Of a stretch of 64,000 nt of DNA, positions 1-9,875 are shown piece by piece (the stretch's first letter is position 1; each line of letters starts with the position of its first letter). Location of the stretch: positions 620,001 through 684,000 of the forward strand of contig NC_009045.1 in NCBI RefSeq assembly GCF_000209165.1. The letters are read 5' to 3'. The stretch comes from Scheffersomyces stipitis CBS 6054 (taxonomy: Eukaryota > Ascomycota > Pichiomycetes > Serinales > Debaryomycetaceae). The notes below the pieces were generated by a model. The model was not told the origin of the DNA. It worked only from the letters and a program-made list of their open reading frames with translations, and searched no databases. Made by a program: the position numbers and the translations under genes.

Positions 1-243
1 CATATTTTGCTACTGTGTTGGTACAAGCACCAAAGTTGAACTAACTGCTTGCAATCAGATTGCAACCAGATGGCACAATACAAATTCTATCAAGCCAGGC
101 TAACGATTATATTACGTCAGATAGTAGAATCGTAGCACGATTCAGTTCTACAAGTTTGGCACCTATTACATATGCTGTATGTATAGATTATATATAAATA
201 TTAATTTGCAAAACTATATAGTATAGGGTGGTGACCTTTCAAT
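1..243. other. 3' flank of ACH1, AT-rich, no gene seen
   Basis: This stretch lies downstream of the ACH1 stop codon. It is AT-rich (for example around 180-215) and would hold the ACH1 3' UTR and terminator. I see no coding sequence or RNA gene in it. Confidence 0.5.
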
Positions 244-1818
244 TTAGAATTTCTGGTCCCAGGAATCTAATTTCATGGTACCATTCTCCTGGAAGTTCAA
301 GTGCATCTTGAAGGCATCCTTCAAAATGTGTGGCTCGTGCAAAGATTTCTTCTTTTCAGCGTAGAAGGTGGATCTGTCCAAGTATTCAGTCAATTGGGCT
401 CTGTAGTCTGGGTGAGAAGTCTTGTCGATGATTTCTCTAGCTCTTTCCTTTGGAGATAACCCTCTCAAGTCAGCCAAACCTTGTTCAGTGACAATGATGT
501 CCAAGTCGTGTTCGGTTTGGTCAACGTGTGAAGCAAATGGAACAATACAAGAAACACCAGTTGGGTCAGTCTTGGATGGTCTGGCTGAAGGAGTGTGCAT
601 TATAGACAACTTCGCATTTCTAAGGAAGTCAGCAGAACCACCTAAACCGTTTAACATTCTCGAACCCATTACGTTAGTGGAGTTGGCATGAGCATAGATA
701 TCAACCTCGACAGGAGTATTCATGGCTATGACACCTAATCTTCTGATGATTTCTGGGGAGTTGGAAACGACTTGAGATCTCAAACACAATTTCTTGGTGA
801 ATTCATCCCAGTTCTCATAGAATCTCTCGAAACCTTCTTCGGTTAATCTAATGGAGGTTGCAGTGGCAAAGTCAAGAGAGCCGGAGGAGAAGAAGTCCAA
901 GAAGGAATCTTGCAATACTTCGGTCCACACAGTCAAGTTCTTGAAATTAGATTCTGCCAAACCTTCAACAACAGCATTTGCAATATTACCAATACCAGAT
1001 TGCAATGGGTGCAAATTCTCAGGAAGACGGCCATACTTGACTTCTTGTTCCAAGAATTCGATTAAGTGGTTAGCAATGGCTTTGGAACCTTCGTCTGAGG
1101 GAGTGTTTGGTGGAACTTGATCATATTGATGGGATTCAACAATGGCCACAACCTTTGATGGGTCGACTGGAATTGCAGTTCTGCCGATCCTGTAGTCAGC
1201 AGATGTGTGTGGGTATGGTTGTCTGAATGGTGGGTTGACAGGCAAGTCAATGTCGTGAATACCTTCGAAGGAAGGTGTCTTGGTGTTTACTTCAATGATG
1301 ATTTTATCAGATACGGAAAGCATTTCTGGAGAAGCACCGACGGCAGGACCTGGAACGATGGAACCATCCTCGGTGATGGCAGTGGCCTCGATTATAGTAA
1401 AGTCCAACAAGTCGTTATCTTTCTTGTCTCTAGTGTAATAACCGTAGGTCAAATCTTGTGGGAACATAGACAAGTGTTTGTCAAAGAATTGAGTTCTACC
1501 ATCGTTGATGGCAGCGGCAATTGGCTTACCTACCTGATGTGGCGTTCTTCTCAATATCATGTCGTTCAGGGCCCATCTGGATTCTTCTGGACCGGCAGAG
1601 GCACCAACGAACAAGTTGAAGCCCAATTTGCCTTGCAAGTTGTTCTTTTCGACATGATCCACCAATGCAGCTGGGACAACCTTTGGGGCACCAACACCTG
1701 TAAAACCAGACCAGCCCAAATATTGGCCGTGCTTGAACAATTCAACACATTGCTGGGGTGTTCTCAACTTGTTTAAGTATGGAGCGTATCTAACTCTTTG
1801 CTTTAATATGGCAGACAT
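244..1818 (-). CDS. ACH1: Acetyl-CoA hydrolase / acetate CoA-transferase (Ach1)
   Basis: The 524-residue product matches the acetyl-CoA hydrolase/CoA-transferase family across its whole length (S. cerevisiae Ach1 is about 526 aa). In yeast this mitochondrial enzyme mainly moves CoA from succinyl-CoA to acetate, so acetate is activated or detoxified without ATP, and it also slowly hydrolyses acetyl-CoA. Family signatures include the N-terminal segment with GWSGFTGVG (about residues 34-42), the central ESHQYD and GIGNIANAV stretches, and the C-terminal [28 protein letters not shown] region typical of family I CoA-transferases. The ATG at 1818 opens directly into the conserved MSAILKQRV start. 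No separate long presequence is visible, as in S. cerevisiae. Codon use is strongly biased, suggesting high expression. The gene has an unusually long upstream non-coding region (1819-4196), which would suit complex carbon-source control; that is inference. Confidence 0.96.
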   Translation of the reverse strand: MSAILKQRVRYAPYLNKLRTPQQCVELFKHGQYLGWSGFTGVGAPKVVPAALVDHVEKNNLQGKLGFNLFVGASAGPEESRWALNDMILRRTPHQVGKPIAAAINDGRTQFFDKHLSMFPQDLTYGYYTRDKKDNDLLDFTIIEATAITEDGSIVPGPAVGASPEMLSVSDKIIIEVNTKTPSFEGIHDIDLPVNPPFRQPYPHTSADYRIGRTAIPVDPSKVVAIVESHQYDQVPPNTPSDEGSKAIANHLIEFLEQEVKYGRLPENLHPLQSGIGNIANAVVEGLAESNFKNLTVWTEVLQDSFLDFFSSGSLDFATATSIRLTEEGFERFYENWDEFTKKLCLRSQVVSNSPEIIRRLGVIAMNTPVEVDIYAHANSTNVMGSRMLNGLGGSADFLRNAKLSIMHTPSARPSKTDPTGVSCIVPFASHVDQTEHDLDIIVTEQGLADLRGLSPKERAREIIDKTSHPDYRAQLTEYLDRSTFYAEKKKSLHEPHILKDAFKMHLNFQENGTMKLDSWDQKF

Positions 1819-4196
1819 TGTGGATGTGGAGTAAAAATATGACTTGTAGTAGTCGACGGTTCTAGACTTAAATATGCGATGAGATCAGTAGCACAACGAA
1901 GGGCAGACGCGACACACTGGACCAAACGGTTCTATGAAAGGGAATATGTAAGATAAACGGGACACCGAAGCTCGGAATAGATTCGCTAACCTGACCAAGA
2001 AACGCTAACAATTTTACAATTGTACGAGATGTGGAATTTTATCCATATTTATAGAGTAAAATCAATTACTAGCTGGTGGACCAATTTTGAGTCCTGCATC
2101 GTTGCTATACGACAACAACCGTCCGTGGTTTCTTTTACGTATCTACCAACAAAACCCTGTCTGCAGGTGCCAATAATTATTTTTTGGGTGTTTCTTTTGG
2201 TGCGCATGGAATGATAAGTTGGGCTGGAATGGTAAATACTCCTACGGACAAATATAGCTTGTGGCTGGAGGCGTCTGATATCCCCTCTTTTGTATACTCC
2301 AATGGCTGTGAAAAATGTCACAGAAAATGATTGGTTATGAAAATTGGAGAAAGTCCCCTCCTGCTCTCCAAAAAAATTCCATTCTCGTCTCCTCGTCTCT
2401 TTTCTTCAATTGGTTACATCAGTAAATATTGTTGCCATCGTGGCTATAATTTTCTCGCACTAGGTGTACTGCTCCAAGGTCGGTCGGTTTTCACCAATGT
2501 CCGGATTCTCTGATTTAGTGGTGTTATGTGCAGGTGTTGATAGAAAGCCCTCGGAAACCTTGCAGCCGGTTGCACTGTGTGCCGGCTACGATACTTCTGA
2601 ATCGGAATACTCCTAATCAGCCAATTATAATGGCGAAATGGCTCGCCGGTGCTAGGTCATGCTTGGTACTCGGCTAGTTCACCATGTAGCTCTCGGGCCG
2701 CTTATTTGTTGCTGCCCGCGGGAAATTATACATTTATTCCACTTTTCTAAGCTATCCAGTGATGAAAATTATTGAATCTTACGTCAAAACTGTGTATTGA
2801 TCAGGTGGGGTAAATCTGAGGGGAGCTGATTTATTCTGTGCGGCTTGCTTGCCCCTCTAGTGCCCCACCCCCAGTCTTTCAGTTATTCTTTGCAAATATC
2901 AAATTTAACGGTTCAAAAACAACAGATTCTTTGAGATAGTCGGTTCATTCATTTGGGAATATCTATACTGTATCTTCTTGCTTGGATTTTTTCATATCCC
3001 ATATTTTGAACGCCCTCGAAAGTACTGCCCCGGAGCATTTGCTCATTTTTTTTTTGAACCTTGCTAAGAAGTCCGAGGAAAAAGAAATAAAATGGGCCAG
3101 TCCAATATACTCCCGACCAAAATATTGTCCCACTTGCTGTCACAATAGCGTAATATTATTAGCCGTAGTTTGAAAATCATTCTCACTTTCGGCTAGTTAC
3201 CTTAATAGATCTTTAGACGATGTGGTGGGCGACAGAAATCTCTTAATGTAGTGGCAATCATGGCTCGATTGCGGTAACTACTGGTACTAGAGACATGAAA
3301 CTCGAAATTTCACAACAGACAGTGAATACTGTAACAATGTGCTTTGAAATTACAATTGCCTCTTTTCACTTCCCCAAAGTGCAATAATGTTGCATATTTG
3401 TACAACCTCCGATTGGATGAGGCAAAGTGTAATGCAGTACCCCATACCATGCATGGGGATGCTCATGTGCCAGACTCCGAAACCTAAAGCTTATTGCCCT
3501 ATTTTCCAAGATTCGGATTCTCCGACATAGTCGGTTTAACCTGTTCTCACTTTAGTATCATGTTCGATTTTCAAGCAATCTTAAAGATATCTCAATTCTG
3601 GAGCCCCTGACTCAGGTTCGGGCTAGCTTTGATAAGCATGATGTTCGCTCTCTATATGGAGTCATCTATTTTTGATCCTGGTAGCCGGTTATTGGAAGTG
3701 TAGTGCTTGGCCAATGTGAAATTAGTGGCCATATCGGCTCGTTCATGAGGTGATCACGGGTCTAATGTTTAGTAAAAAAATACCGACCTAGTAAACAGCG
3801 GAATTCAGCTATCACAATACTTTCAAACCTTGAACTCCGAAAAAAAATTTTGTTCCCAATGGCGTGAGCTTACATCTCCGGAATTCAGCATGCGTAGCCG
3901 GAGTTTTCAACTTGATCGCGAATCCGGGCAATTGAAACTTCCTGCTATTCCGGACATTCGCCTCTTTCCACAATTCAGACCCCAGATTCCAGATTCCAGA
4001 CCCCAGATTCCAAATGCCAGACCCCAGATTACTACTCCACAAGGAGATTCTTCGGTCGGAAAACAGCAGCGCTTTTGATGTTGAGTTTGTTTCTATGAAG
4101 AGTGAATTCTACTAGAACTAGTTTTTGACTTGCCCAATTTATAGTACTTTCGGCAGCATATTCATTATTATCGTCATTTCTATGTACACATATATG
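1819..4196. promoter_or_regulatory. Long non-coding region, probable ACH1 promoter
   Basis: This 2.4-kb stretch separates the ACH1 start from the BUD27 3' end. Its short open frames have no recognisable protein character. GC-box-like sequences are visible (GGTGGGGTAAA near 2801-2811, a CCCCACCCCC run near 2863-2872, CCCCTC near 2850) that resemble Mig1/Adr1-type sites. The word CGGATTCTC occurs at 2502-2510 and again at 3514-3522, and AGTCGGTT recurs near 2939 and 3529. A small tandem repeat sits at 3977-4030. A glucose-repressed, acetate-induced promoter would fit what is known of ACH1 in S. cerevisiae, but no site here is proven. Confidence 0.45.
3977..4030. repeat. Short tandem repeat, CAGACCCCAGATTCCA-type units
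   Basis: About three imperfect units of CAGACCCCAGATTCCA follow each other, with one partial unit (AGATTCCAG) between them. On the minus strand the repeat yields a low-complexity GSGIWNL pattern in a short open frame, which I do not consider a gene. It lies in the non-coding DNA between BUD27 and ACH1. Confidence 0.8.
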
Positions 4197-6905
4197 CTAG
4201 TTGGTCATTCTTGCAGCCTTAAATCTACTGACCTTGATGGGGTTTCCGTCTTCATCCAAAGGTTCCATAGCTAATTCTTCGTCTGTTTTTCGGAAGCCCT
4301 TATCATTATTCTGAAAAATTATCCTCTGCCTCAACTTATGATAATTGGTTACTACTTCTTGATTTAGCATCTCGTTTTCCATTTCATCGAAATCCTCAAT
4401 TTCACCAGTAGCATTAAAATCATTTTCCACAATCTCGTCTAGCAAAATAGGACCCTCGTCTGCTTCTTCGTCTTCGGGTACCAGTTCAGGTACAATTTCA
4501 TCGAGCTGAGGATCAAATGACGTATCGTAATCTTTCAAACTCTTCAAGATCTCTGATTTTCTGTTGGTTTCTTCTTGGTTTGAAAGCGATTCTTTGCTTG
4601 ACATTGAATCTATCATTCTATTAAGAACTTCAAAGTCGTCGAGTTTATCTACAACAGGGCCCACGGTCCTAATATCGTCATCGTATATACCAAGAACATA
4701 TGCCTTGGCCATTGTGTCCATATCATCCTGTAGGGAAAGATAATCCAATGTTGTTTCTTTGATGCTTGAGTGACTTCTCACTTCTTCGTCGATGACTTCG
4801 TCCTCTTCTATACTAATGTTGGCTTCGTCAAGATCACTTCTTTGGATAGACCTATCCTCTTCGAATAGATCATTTTTTGCTGCTGAACTTTTCAATTTAG
4901 TTCTATTTGCTCTAAACTTTGAAACTTTCCGTTCGACTTTTTCTTTATCACTAGCAGTAGAAGCAGTAGTCGTTGGTTGTCTTTCGACAACTTCACGATG
5001 AACACCATCAGTTTCGTCCTTGACTAGGGGAGAGATCTTCTTCTCCTCTACTTCAACTATTGATTTCTCGATCATTTCCCTTCTATTCCAAGTTTCTCCA
5101 CTTGCTGCATTAGGCAATGCTTCATTCACAATCAATTTTCTAGGTAAACTCTGAAGAATACCCTTTTTGAATTTTGAAACCCCCTTAGAATCGAGTTGAT
5201 TCTGTTCAATAGTATTTTCTTGTATTGTCTGCGGTATGCTATCCACAATGTTTTTCTCAACAACGTTATTCTCCACGATGTTATTCTCAACCATGTTATC
5301 CTCAACGATGTTATTCTCAATGATGTAATTCTCCACGATATTATTTTCCGCTTTGGAGTTGTCCTGTTGGTTATCTTCAACAAAGCTATCTGAAATTGAT
5401 GGAAAGTCTTCAACATATTCGATTTCATCATGGGTGGAATTTGCTCTGTTTGTTGCAATCAAGTTTTGCCTATACAATGAGACCCTGTGTCGGTGCGGAA
5501 CATTCCTTAATGATTCACTAATATTCTCGACCTCTTTAATTTGCAAATTCTCAGCAAATCTGACTGTTTTCTTAGATTTATTGTTCTTTTCTGTCCTTGC
5601 TGTCTCTATTGGGGGATTCCCATTTACGTCCTCTGTTCCAGTTTCACGCAACTTCATAACCTGATCCCAAAGCATGTTACTCGCAGTCACATTCTGGTTT
5701 GGAGTCAAAATTGCGGATCTGTCACCGTATAATAGCTCGTCTGCAAGATCATCATCATCATCATCATCATCATCGTCATCTATTTCTTCTCCATCGGAAA
5801 AGTCAAAGTCCCACTCTTCATCATCTGCATACTTTACCACCGAAGCTTCTGAGTCGTCAAAGTCATCAGCAAGTAATTCAAGCTCTAATATATCGTTTCT
5901 ATCTATTGCAACACTTTTTTCATTAACCGGTGTGCTTGTAGAAACCACAACATCCAAGTTATTCTCCTTGACAATGCTGGCAATTACTTCTTGTCTTTCC
6001 TTACTCTTGACCTCATCAAGTGATTCTTCAGAGATATCTGCGCCTGTTGAATCTTGCACATTGCTTCTTTCCTTGTCCTGATCGACCTTGCCTTTGGTAT
6101 CATATAATTTTGCATACTCTTCCAAGCACATTTGTTTCAATTTGAATTTATCGTCAGGGCTTATCTTGAGCTCATCAATTTTATTAAGCAAATCATCTCG
6201 ATTTACAATGGCATCATTGATACTTTTCAGGGGTCTTTGAACAATCTCCATATCCTCAAATAGTTCTTGTAATTGGTCTTGATCTTCTTTAATTGGATCG
6301 GAATCGTTAGAAAATGTTCCATTCTCTTCAATCAAACTCTCTTGAATGTACTCAAATTCCTTCTTCTGCGGGAATTTTAATATACTAGCAGGAGACTCTA
6401 TCGTGTCAGCTTTCTCGAGGGGATGTTCCAATGGTTTGTCATTAATTGTAGCACTGATTACATGTCCTTCTTCGTCCAATTCTTCCTTAATATCCATAAA
6501 AAGTAAGCCTTCTTCATTAACTTTTTCCTCCTTGCTATTGCTTTCGAGCTTTGCAAGTTCGTTAAATTTGCTTAATTTGAATATTGTGTCCTCTGCTTCT
6601 TTTGCTTTGGCATCTAACTCAGAAACTGCCTTTTCCAACGTGACAACTCGACTGCTCATGAACACCAACGCCTGTTGAGGGGTTCTTTCAACAAAATACC
6701 CTTCTCCTAAGTATACTGTGACTGATTCAAGCTGCTTTTCATTCTCTTCTAATTGTATATGTAATGCTTTGTAATTCTTTAGTTGGTCTGCGAGAGCATC
6801 ACGTCTAGCTGAGATACTGGTGATAGTGTTCTTAAGAGTAGATAATAGCAACTCAGCTTGATCTGGACTCCCATCCAACTCTATTTCACTCAATAGAGAC
6901 GACAT
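4197..6905 (-). CDS. BUD27: Unconventional prefoldin Bud27 (URI1 homologue)
   Basis: The 902-aa product begins with a prefoldin alpha-type coiled coil (about residues 10-115) containing the hairpin region YLGEGYFVERTPQQA. A very long acidic, disordered tail follows, as in S. cerevisiae Bud27 (796 aa) and human URI1. Bud27 is a cytoplasmic co-chaperone needed for assembly of RNA polymerases and for TOR-dependent translation. Visible features are a run of about eleven Asp near residue 378, seven tandem five-residue repeats of VENNI type near residues 520-553, and a C-terminus ending KVSRFKAARM, a motif shared by yeast Bud27 proteins. The frame is open six bases further upstream through a GTG codon, but the first ATG is at 6905. 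The next gene on the same strand is GPN2, whose product also acts in RNA polymerase II assembly; the two may be functionally linked neighbours. Confidence 0.88.
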   Translation of the reverse strand: MSSLLSEIELDGSPDQAELLLSTLKNTITSISARRDALADQLKNYKALHIQLEENEKQLESVTVYLGEGYFVERTPQQALVFMSSRVVTLEKAVSELDAKAKEAEDTIFKLSKFNELAKLESNSKEEKVNEEGLLFMDIKEELDEEGHVISATINDKPLEHPLEKADTIESPASILKFPQKKEFEYIQESLIEENGTFSNDSDPIKEDQDQLQELFEDMEIVQRPLKSINDAIVNRDDLLNKIDELKISPDDKFKLKQMCLEEYAKLYDTKGKVDQDKERSNVQDSTGADISEESLDEVKSKERQEVIASIVKENNLDVVVSTSTPVNEKSVAIDRNDILELELLADDFDDSEASVVKYADDEEWDFDFSDGEEIDDDDDDDDDDDLADELLYGDRSAILTPNQNVTASNMLWDQVMKLRETGTEDVNGNPPIETARTEKNNKSKKTVRFAENLQIKEVENISESLRNVPHRHRVSLYRQNLIATNRANSTHDEIEYVEDFPSISDSFVEDNQQDNSKAENNIVENYIIENNIVEDNMVENNIVENNVVEKNIVDSIPQTIQENTIEQNQLDSKGVSKFKKGILQSLPRKLIVNEALPNAASGETWNRREMIEKSIVEVEEKKISPLVKDETDGVHREVVERQPTTTASTASDKEKVERKVSKFRANRTKLKSSAAKNDLFEEDRSIQRSDLDEANISIEEDEVIDEEVRSHSSIKETTLDYLSLQDDMDTMAKAYVLGIYDDDIRTVGPVVDKLDDFEVLNRMIDSMSSKESLSNQEETNRKSEILKSLKDYDTSFDPQLDEIVPELVPEDEEADEGPILLDEIVENDFNATGEIEDFDEMENEMLNQEVVTNYHKLRQRIIFQNNDKGFRKTDEELAMEPLDEDGNPIKVSRFKAARMTN
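5246..5345 (-). repeat. 15-bp tandem repeat inside BUD27
   Basis: About seven consecutive 15-bp units encode five-residue repeats of the form V/I-E-N-N-I/V/M in the disordered tail of Bud27. The units differ by single substitutions, so this is a slightly diverged minisatellite that keeps the frame. Confidence 0.85.
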
Positions 6906-7168
6906 CTCCACCGAATTAAGTAAGTGAGTTGTAACCTAAAGGTTATTGCAATACTTCAAAAAAAATGTTCCCTAGATCTTCTCAATTTCATGTACACTAC
7001 CGAAAGTCTACGAGTTAAACTATAATAGAAATACAAATCATTTCACAAAAATGGAATTCCACATGAGTTGCAAATTTATAATATTCTTTATATTTTTGTT
7101 CGGGAGAGATATACAATTTTTATAATACATATTTAACAGTTGCAGTATATTCATTTAGAGAGACATGT

Positions 7169-8224
7169 TCATCTAGAAAGAGGACCACTTGCTCCTCTAT
7201 TCTTCTCCCATTCATGAACGGCAAGTTCCCATTCTTCATCCTCTGTCATAGAAGGCTGTGTAGCATCACCTTCATTATCACTTTGTTCAAGTCTTTCTTC
7301 TGACTTTCTTTCTTCTTGGTCATATTGATCTTTATATTCAATCCAACGTTCATGGATATCTACCGCCGCATATCCTGAAGCCCCACCTTGCCTCGTAGCT
7401 TCGCTCCAGATAGAGTCTCCTCCAATCTCACTTCCAAAGCTGTAGCCATTTGCTTTATCTATTACGCTGAGTAAATTTATCATACTTTGCTTATTCTCCA
7501 CGGACAAAACTTCAAATGACACAAGGTTGAAATCTTCTACCAACTCTCCAATCATTTTAGTTAATCTAACATAGTTTCTACCTAGAACTGAATTAGACTC
7601 TTTCTCCAAGTAAGGAGTTAGTTGTTCCAAATCTTGAGCTTCAGCATAGTAGTCGAGTCTAAACGGCAATTCCCCGTAATTTTTCAACATGTCTATCTTT
7701 GATATCACATTCACTTGAGGAAAATCTAGTTGCAACATAGATCTTAAAGTTAGTAGTAAAATTGAAATGTATTGTGAAGGACTGGTAAGGTATAAGGAAT
7801 CAACAAGCAACACCACACATAACCGAAGCCTTTTTGTATTTGTTAACCTCTTAAATATCTTATAGATCGAATTGTGATGGGTGAATAATTCTACTTGTCC
7901 TGGACTATCAAAAATTAAGTAGTTCTGATCTTCAACCAACTCAGTTATCATGTCGATAAAGTGGTCTATTCCTGTTTCATCCAAACTTTCTAATGCGTAC
8001 ATAAGACCTCCATTTGGGCCTAATTTTAATTCCTCCATGACTTCTTCCAAAGTTATAAAGTCACGTATATCCAATGCACAATCTGGATATGGTAAGCGGT
8101 CATTAGCGGGATCAAGATTGATTATACACAGTTTTCTCCCTATTGCAGACATGAATTGGTGCATTCCATAGCAATATGTAGACTTTCCTGATCCTGGAGG
8201 TCCAATAACTACTTGCCCGAACAT
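7169..8224 (-). CDS. GPN2: GPN-loop GTPase 2
   Basis: The 351-residue protein is a GPN-loop GTPase (S. cerevisiae Gpn2 is 347 aa). These GTPases act in the cytoplasm in assembly and nuclear import of RNA polymerases II and III. The P-loop GPPGSGKST lies at residues 8-16, the diagnostic Gly-Pro-Asn loop at 69-71 (LGPNGG), the G3 motif DSPGQVE at 106-112, and an SKID sequence stands in for the base-recognition motif. The start was chosen at the ATG at 8224 because the protein then begins MFGQVVIGPP, matching family N-termini. The same frame is open 29 codons further upstream, but that extension resembles nothing in the family. It is divergent from RPN8 and downstream of BUD27's direction of transcription. 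Confidence 0.93.
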   Translation of the reverse strand: MFGQVVIGPPGSGKSTYCYGMHQFMSAIGRKLCIINLDPANDRLPYPDCALDIRDFITLEEVMEELKLGPNGGLMYALESLDETGIDHFIDMITELVEDQNYLIFDSPGQVELFTHHNSIYKIFKRLTNTKRLRLCVVLLVDSLYLTSPSQYISILLLTLRSMLQLDFPQVNVISKIDMLKNYGELPFRLDYYAEAQDLEQLTPYLEKESNSVLGRNYVRLTKMIGELVEDFNLVSFEVLSVENKQSMINLLSVIDKANGYSFGSEIGGDSIWSEATRQGGASGYAAVDIHERWIEYKDQYDQEERKSEERLEQSDNEGDATQPSMTEDEEWELAVHEWEKNRGASGPLSR

Positions 8225-8568
8225 AATCTTTTGCGAAGTTGAAATTAGAGCTAGCTTTTGAAGAGCCAGTGTACCACTTTGTAATGCTGTGCTCAGTTCA
8301 TCTTGGTGCACCCACTATAGAAACTTAATTTTTGTGTTTGTCGCACGACTCGCTTTCCAAGTCAACGCCTTTGGAGGCAAAATCATTGAAACAAGTTTGT
8401 ACGGTCTCTATAGAACAAAAGTACAAGAAGAACCAGTCGCCATTGTACTGTCCTGGATACATAGCTACTCATCGATAGTCTAATAGTCGTTCATATTCCT
8501 GGAAAATTTACCTTACTACTTAGTCTTCAGGCTTTCTTTCCATTTCAATACTATATAGAATCACCATC
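8225..8568. promoter_or_regulatory. Divergent promoter between GPN2 and RPN8
   Basis: This 344-bp non-coding stretch serves both genes. It contains a PACE/Rpn4-like site listed separately. There is no other gene-like content. Confidence 0.6.
8373..8382 (+). promoter_or_regulatory. PACE-like Rpn4 site (GGAGGCAAAA)
   Basis: GGAGGCAAAA lies about 190 bp before the RPN8 ATG. It differs by one base from the S. cerevisiae PACE core GGTGGCAAA, and by one base from the GAAGGCAAAA form associated with Rpn4 in Candida. Proteasome subunit genes are the standard Rpn4 targets, so the position is as expected. Confidence 0.6.
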
Positions 8569-9585
8569 ATGTCAGCACCAACAGCAAGTGAATTAACATT
8601 CTTGAGTAAAACCGTTTCTGTTTCACCATTGGTGTTATTATCAGTTGTCGATCACTTTAACAGAGTTGCCAAAGACTCGAAGAAAAGAGTAGTTGGCGTT
8701 ATTTTAGGCGACAACTCCACTGATTTGATCAAAGTCACAAATTCATACGCCATTCCCTTTGAAGAGGACGAGAAAAACCCCAGTGTTTGGTTCTTGGACC
8801 AGAATTTTATAGACTCCATGGGCGATATGTTCAAAAAGATTAATGCAAAGGAAAAATTAATCGGTTGGTATCACTCTGGTCCCAAGCTAAGACCATCAGA
8901 CTTGAAAATTAATGATGTGTTCAAGAAATATACTTCAAATCCATTACTACTTATCGTGGATGTACAGCCAAGAGAAGTAGGTATTCCTACTGATGCTTAC
9001 TTCGCAGTAGATGATATTAAGAACGATGGTTCCGCTGCTGAAAAGACATTTGTTCATGTTCCATCGCTTATTGAAGCAGAAGAGGCTGAAGAAATTGGTG
9101 TTGAACACTTATTGAGAGACATCAGAGATCAAGCGGCAGGAAACTTGTCCTTGAGAGTTACACAGACATATCAATCCTTGTTGGGATTGCACCAAAAGCT
9201 TAAAGAAATTGCCAATTACTTGGACAAAGTCTACCAAAAAAAGCTCCCTATAAATCATACCATTTTGGGAAAATTGCAGAACGTGTTCAACTTACTACCA
9301 AACCTATCTAATTCCAACTTGGTTGGAGGCGAAGGCGTTGTAGATTCACAAACACCAAGCCAATCAAGTAATCCTTTGTCGGCAGCATTTACGATTAAGA
9401 CGAATGACGAGTTAATGATCGTCTATATAAGTACACTTGTCAGAGCAATCATTGCTTTCCATGATTTGATTGAGAATAAGCTTGAAAACAAGAAGCTTAA
9501 CGAAAAGAAATCGTCCTCTGAACTTGAAACTGGCGTTATTTCTCTCTTAAGTAATGAAGAAAAGGGTGAAAGTACACAAGAATAG
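8569..9585 (+). CDS. RPN8: 26S proteasome lid subunit Rpn8
   Basis: The 338-aa product has the same length as S. cerevisiae Rpn8. An MPN domain occupies about residues 10-150 ([17 protein letters not shown], then VVGVILGD and IGWYHSGP). The zinc-binding His-X-His and the distal Ser/Asp pattern of the catalytic JAMM motif are not intact, as expected for Rpn8, which is the inactive partner of the deubiquitinase Rpn11 in the proteasome lid. The C-terminal half (about 200-320) is helical and would take part in the lid helical bundle. The ATG at 8569 gives the conserved N-terminus. A PACE-like element lies upstream. COX10 follows on the same strand. Confidence 0.95.
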   Translation: MSAPTASELTFLSKTVSVSPLVLLSVVDHFNRVAKDSKKRVVGVILGDNSTDLIKVTNSYAIPFEEDEKNPSVWFLDQNFIDSMGDMFKKINAKEKLIGWYHSGPKLRPSDLKINDVFKKYTSNPLLLIVDVQPREVGIPTDAYFAVDDIKNDGSAAEKTFVHVPSLIEAEEAEEIGVEHLLRDIRDQAAGNLSLRVTQTYQSLLGLHQKLKEIANYLDKVYQKKLPINHTILGKLQNVFNLLPNLSNSNLVGGEGVVDSQTPSQSSNPLSAAFTIKTNDELMIVYISTLVRAIIAFHDLIENKLENKKLNEKKSSSELETGVISLLSNEEKGESTQE

Positions 9586-9875
9586 TACACATAATATCTT
9601 TATCTTTCATAAGTAATACATATACTCAATTAGCATTTCATTGCTGTAGATCACCACATAATCAATTAGCGGGATTTGCTTTTTAGAGCCCTTGTCAGCC
9701 CCATGCCATGGTCGTGTGGAAGTGCTAAGATTAGTTGAGAAGTGAGCTACACAAAAAAAATAGGACGAGTGAAAGAGAGTGCTAACTGAACGTCTCTGCG
9801 GTATGGAATTCTGATCTTCTCAGGTCAAACTTTGGAAGATACATGTTCAGATTACACTAATAGATTTGGGATAGA

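Noticed and set aside
3812..4042. Open frame with GSGIWNL repeats
   Set aside because: It is produced by the short tandem repeat at 3977-4030 and has no other protein-like feature.
8225..8311. 29-codon upstream extension of GPN2
   Set aside because: The family N-terminus starts at MFGQVVIGPP; the extension has no similarity to it and is probably a chance open frame in the promoter.
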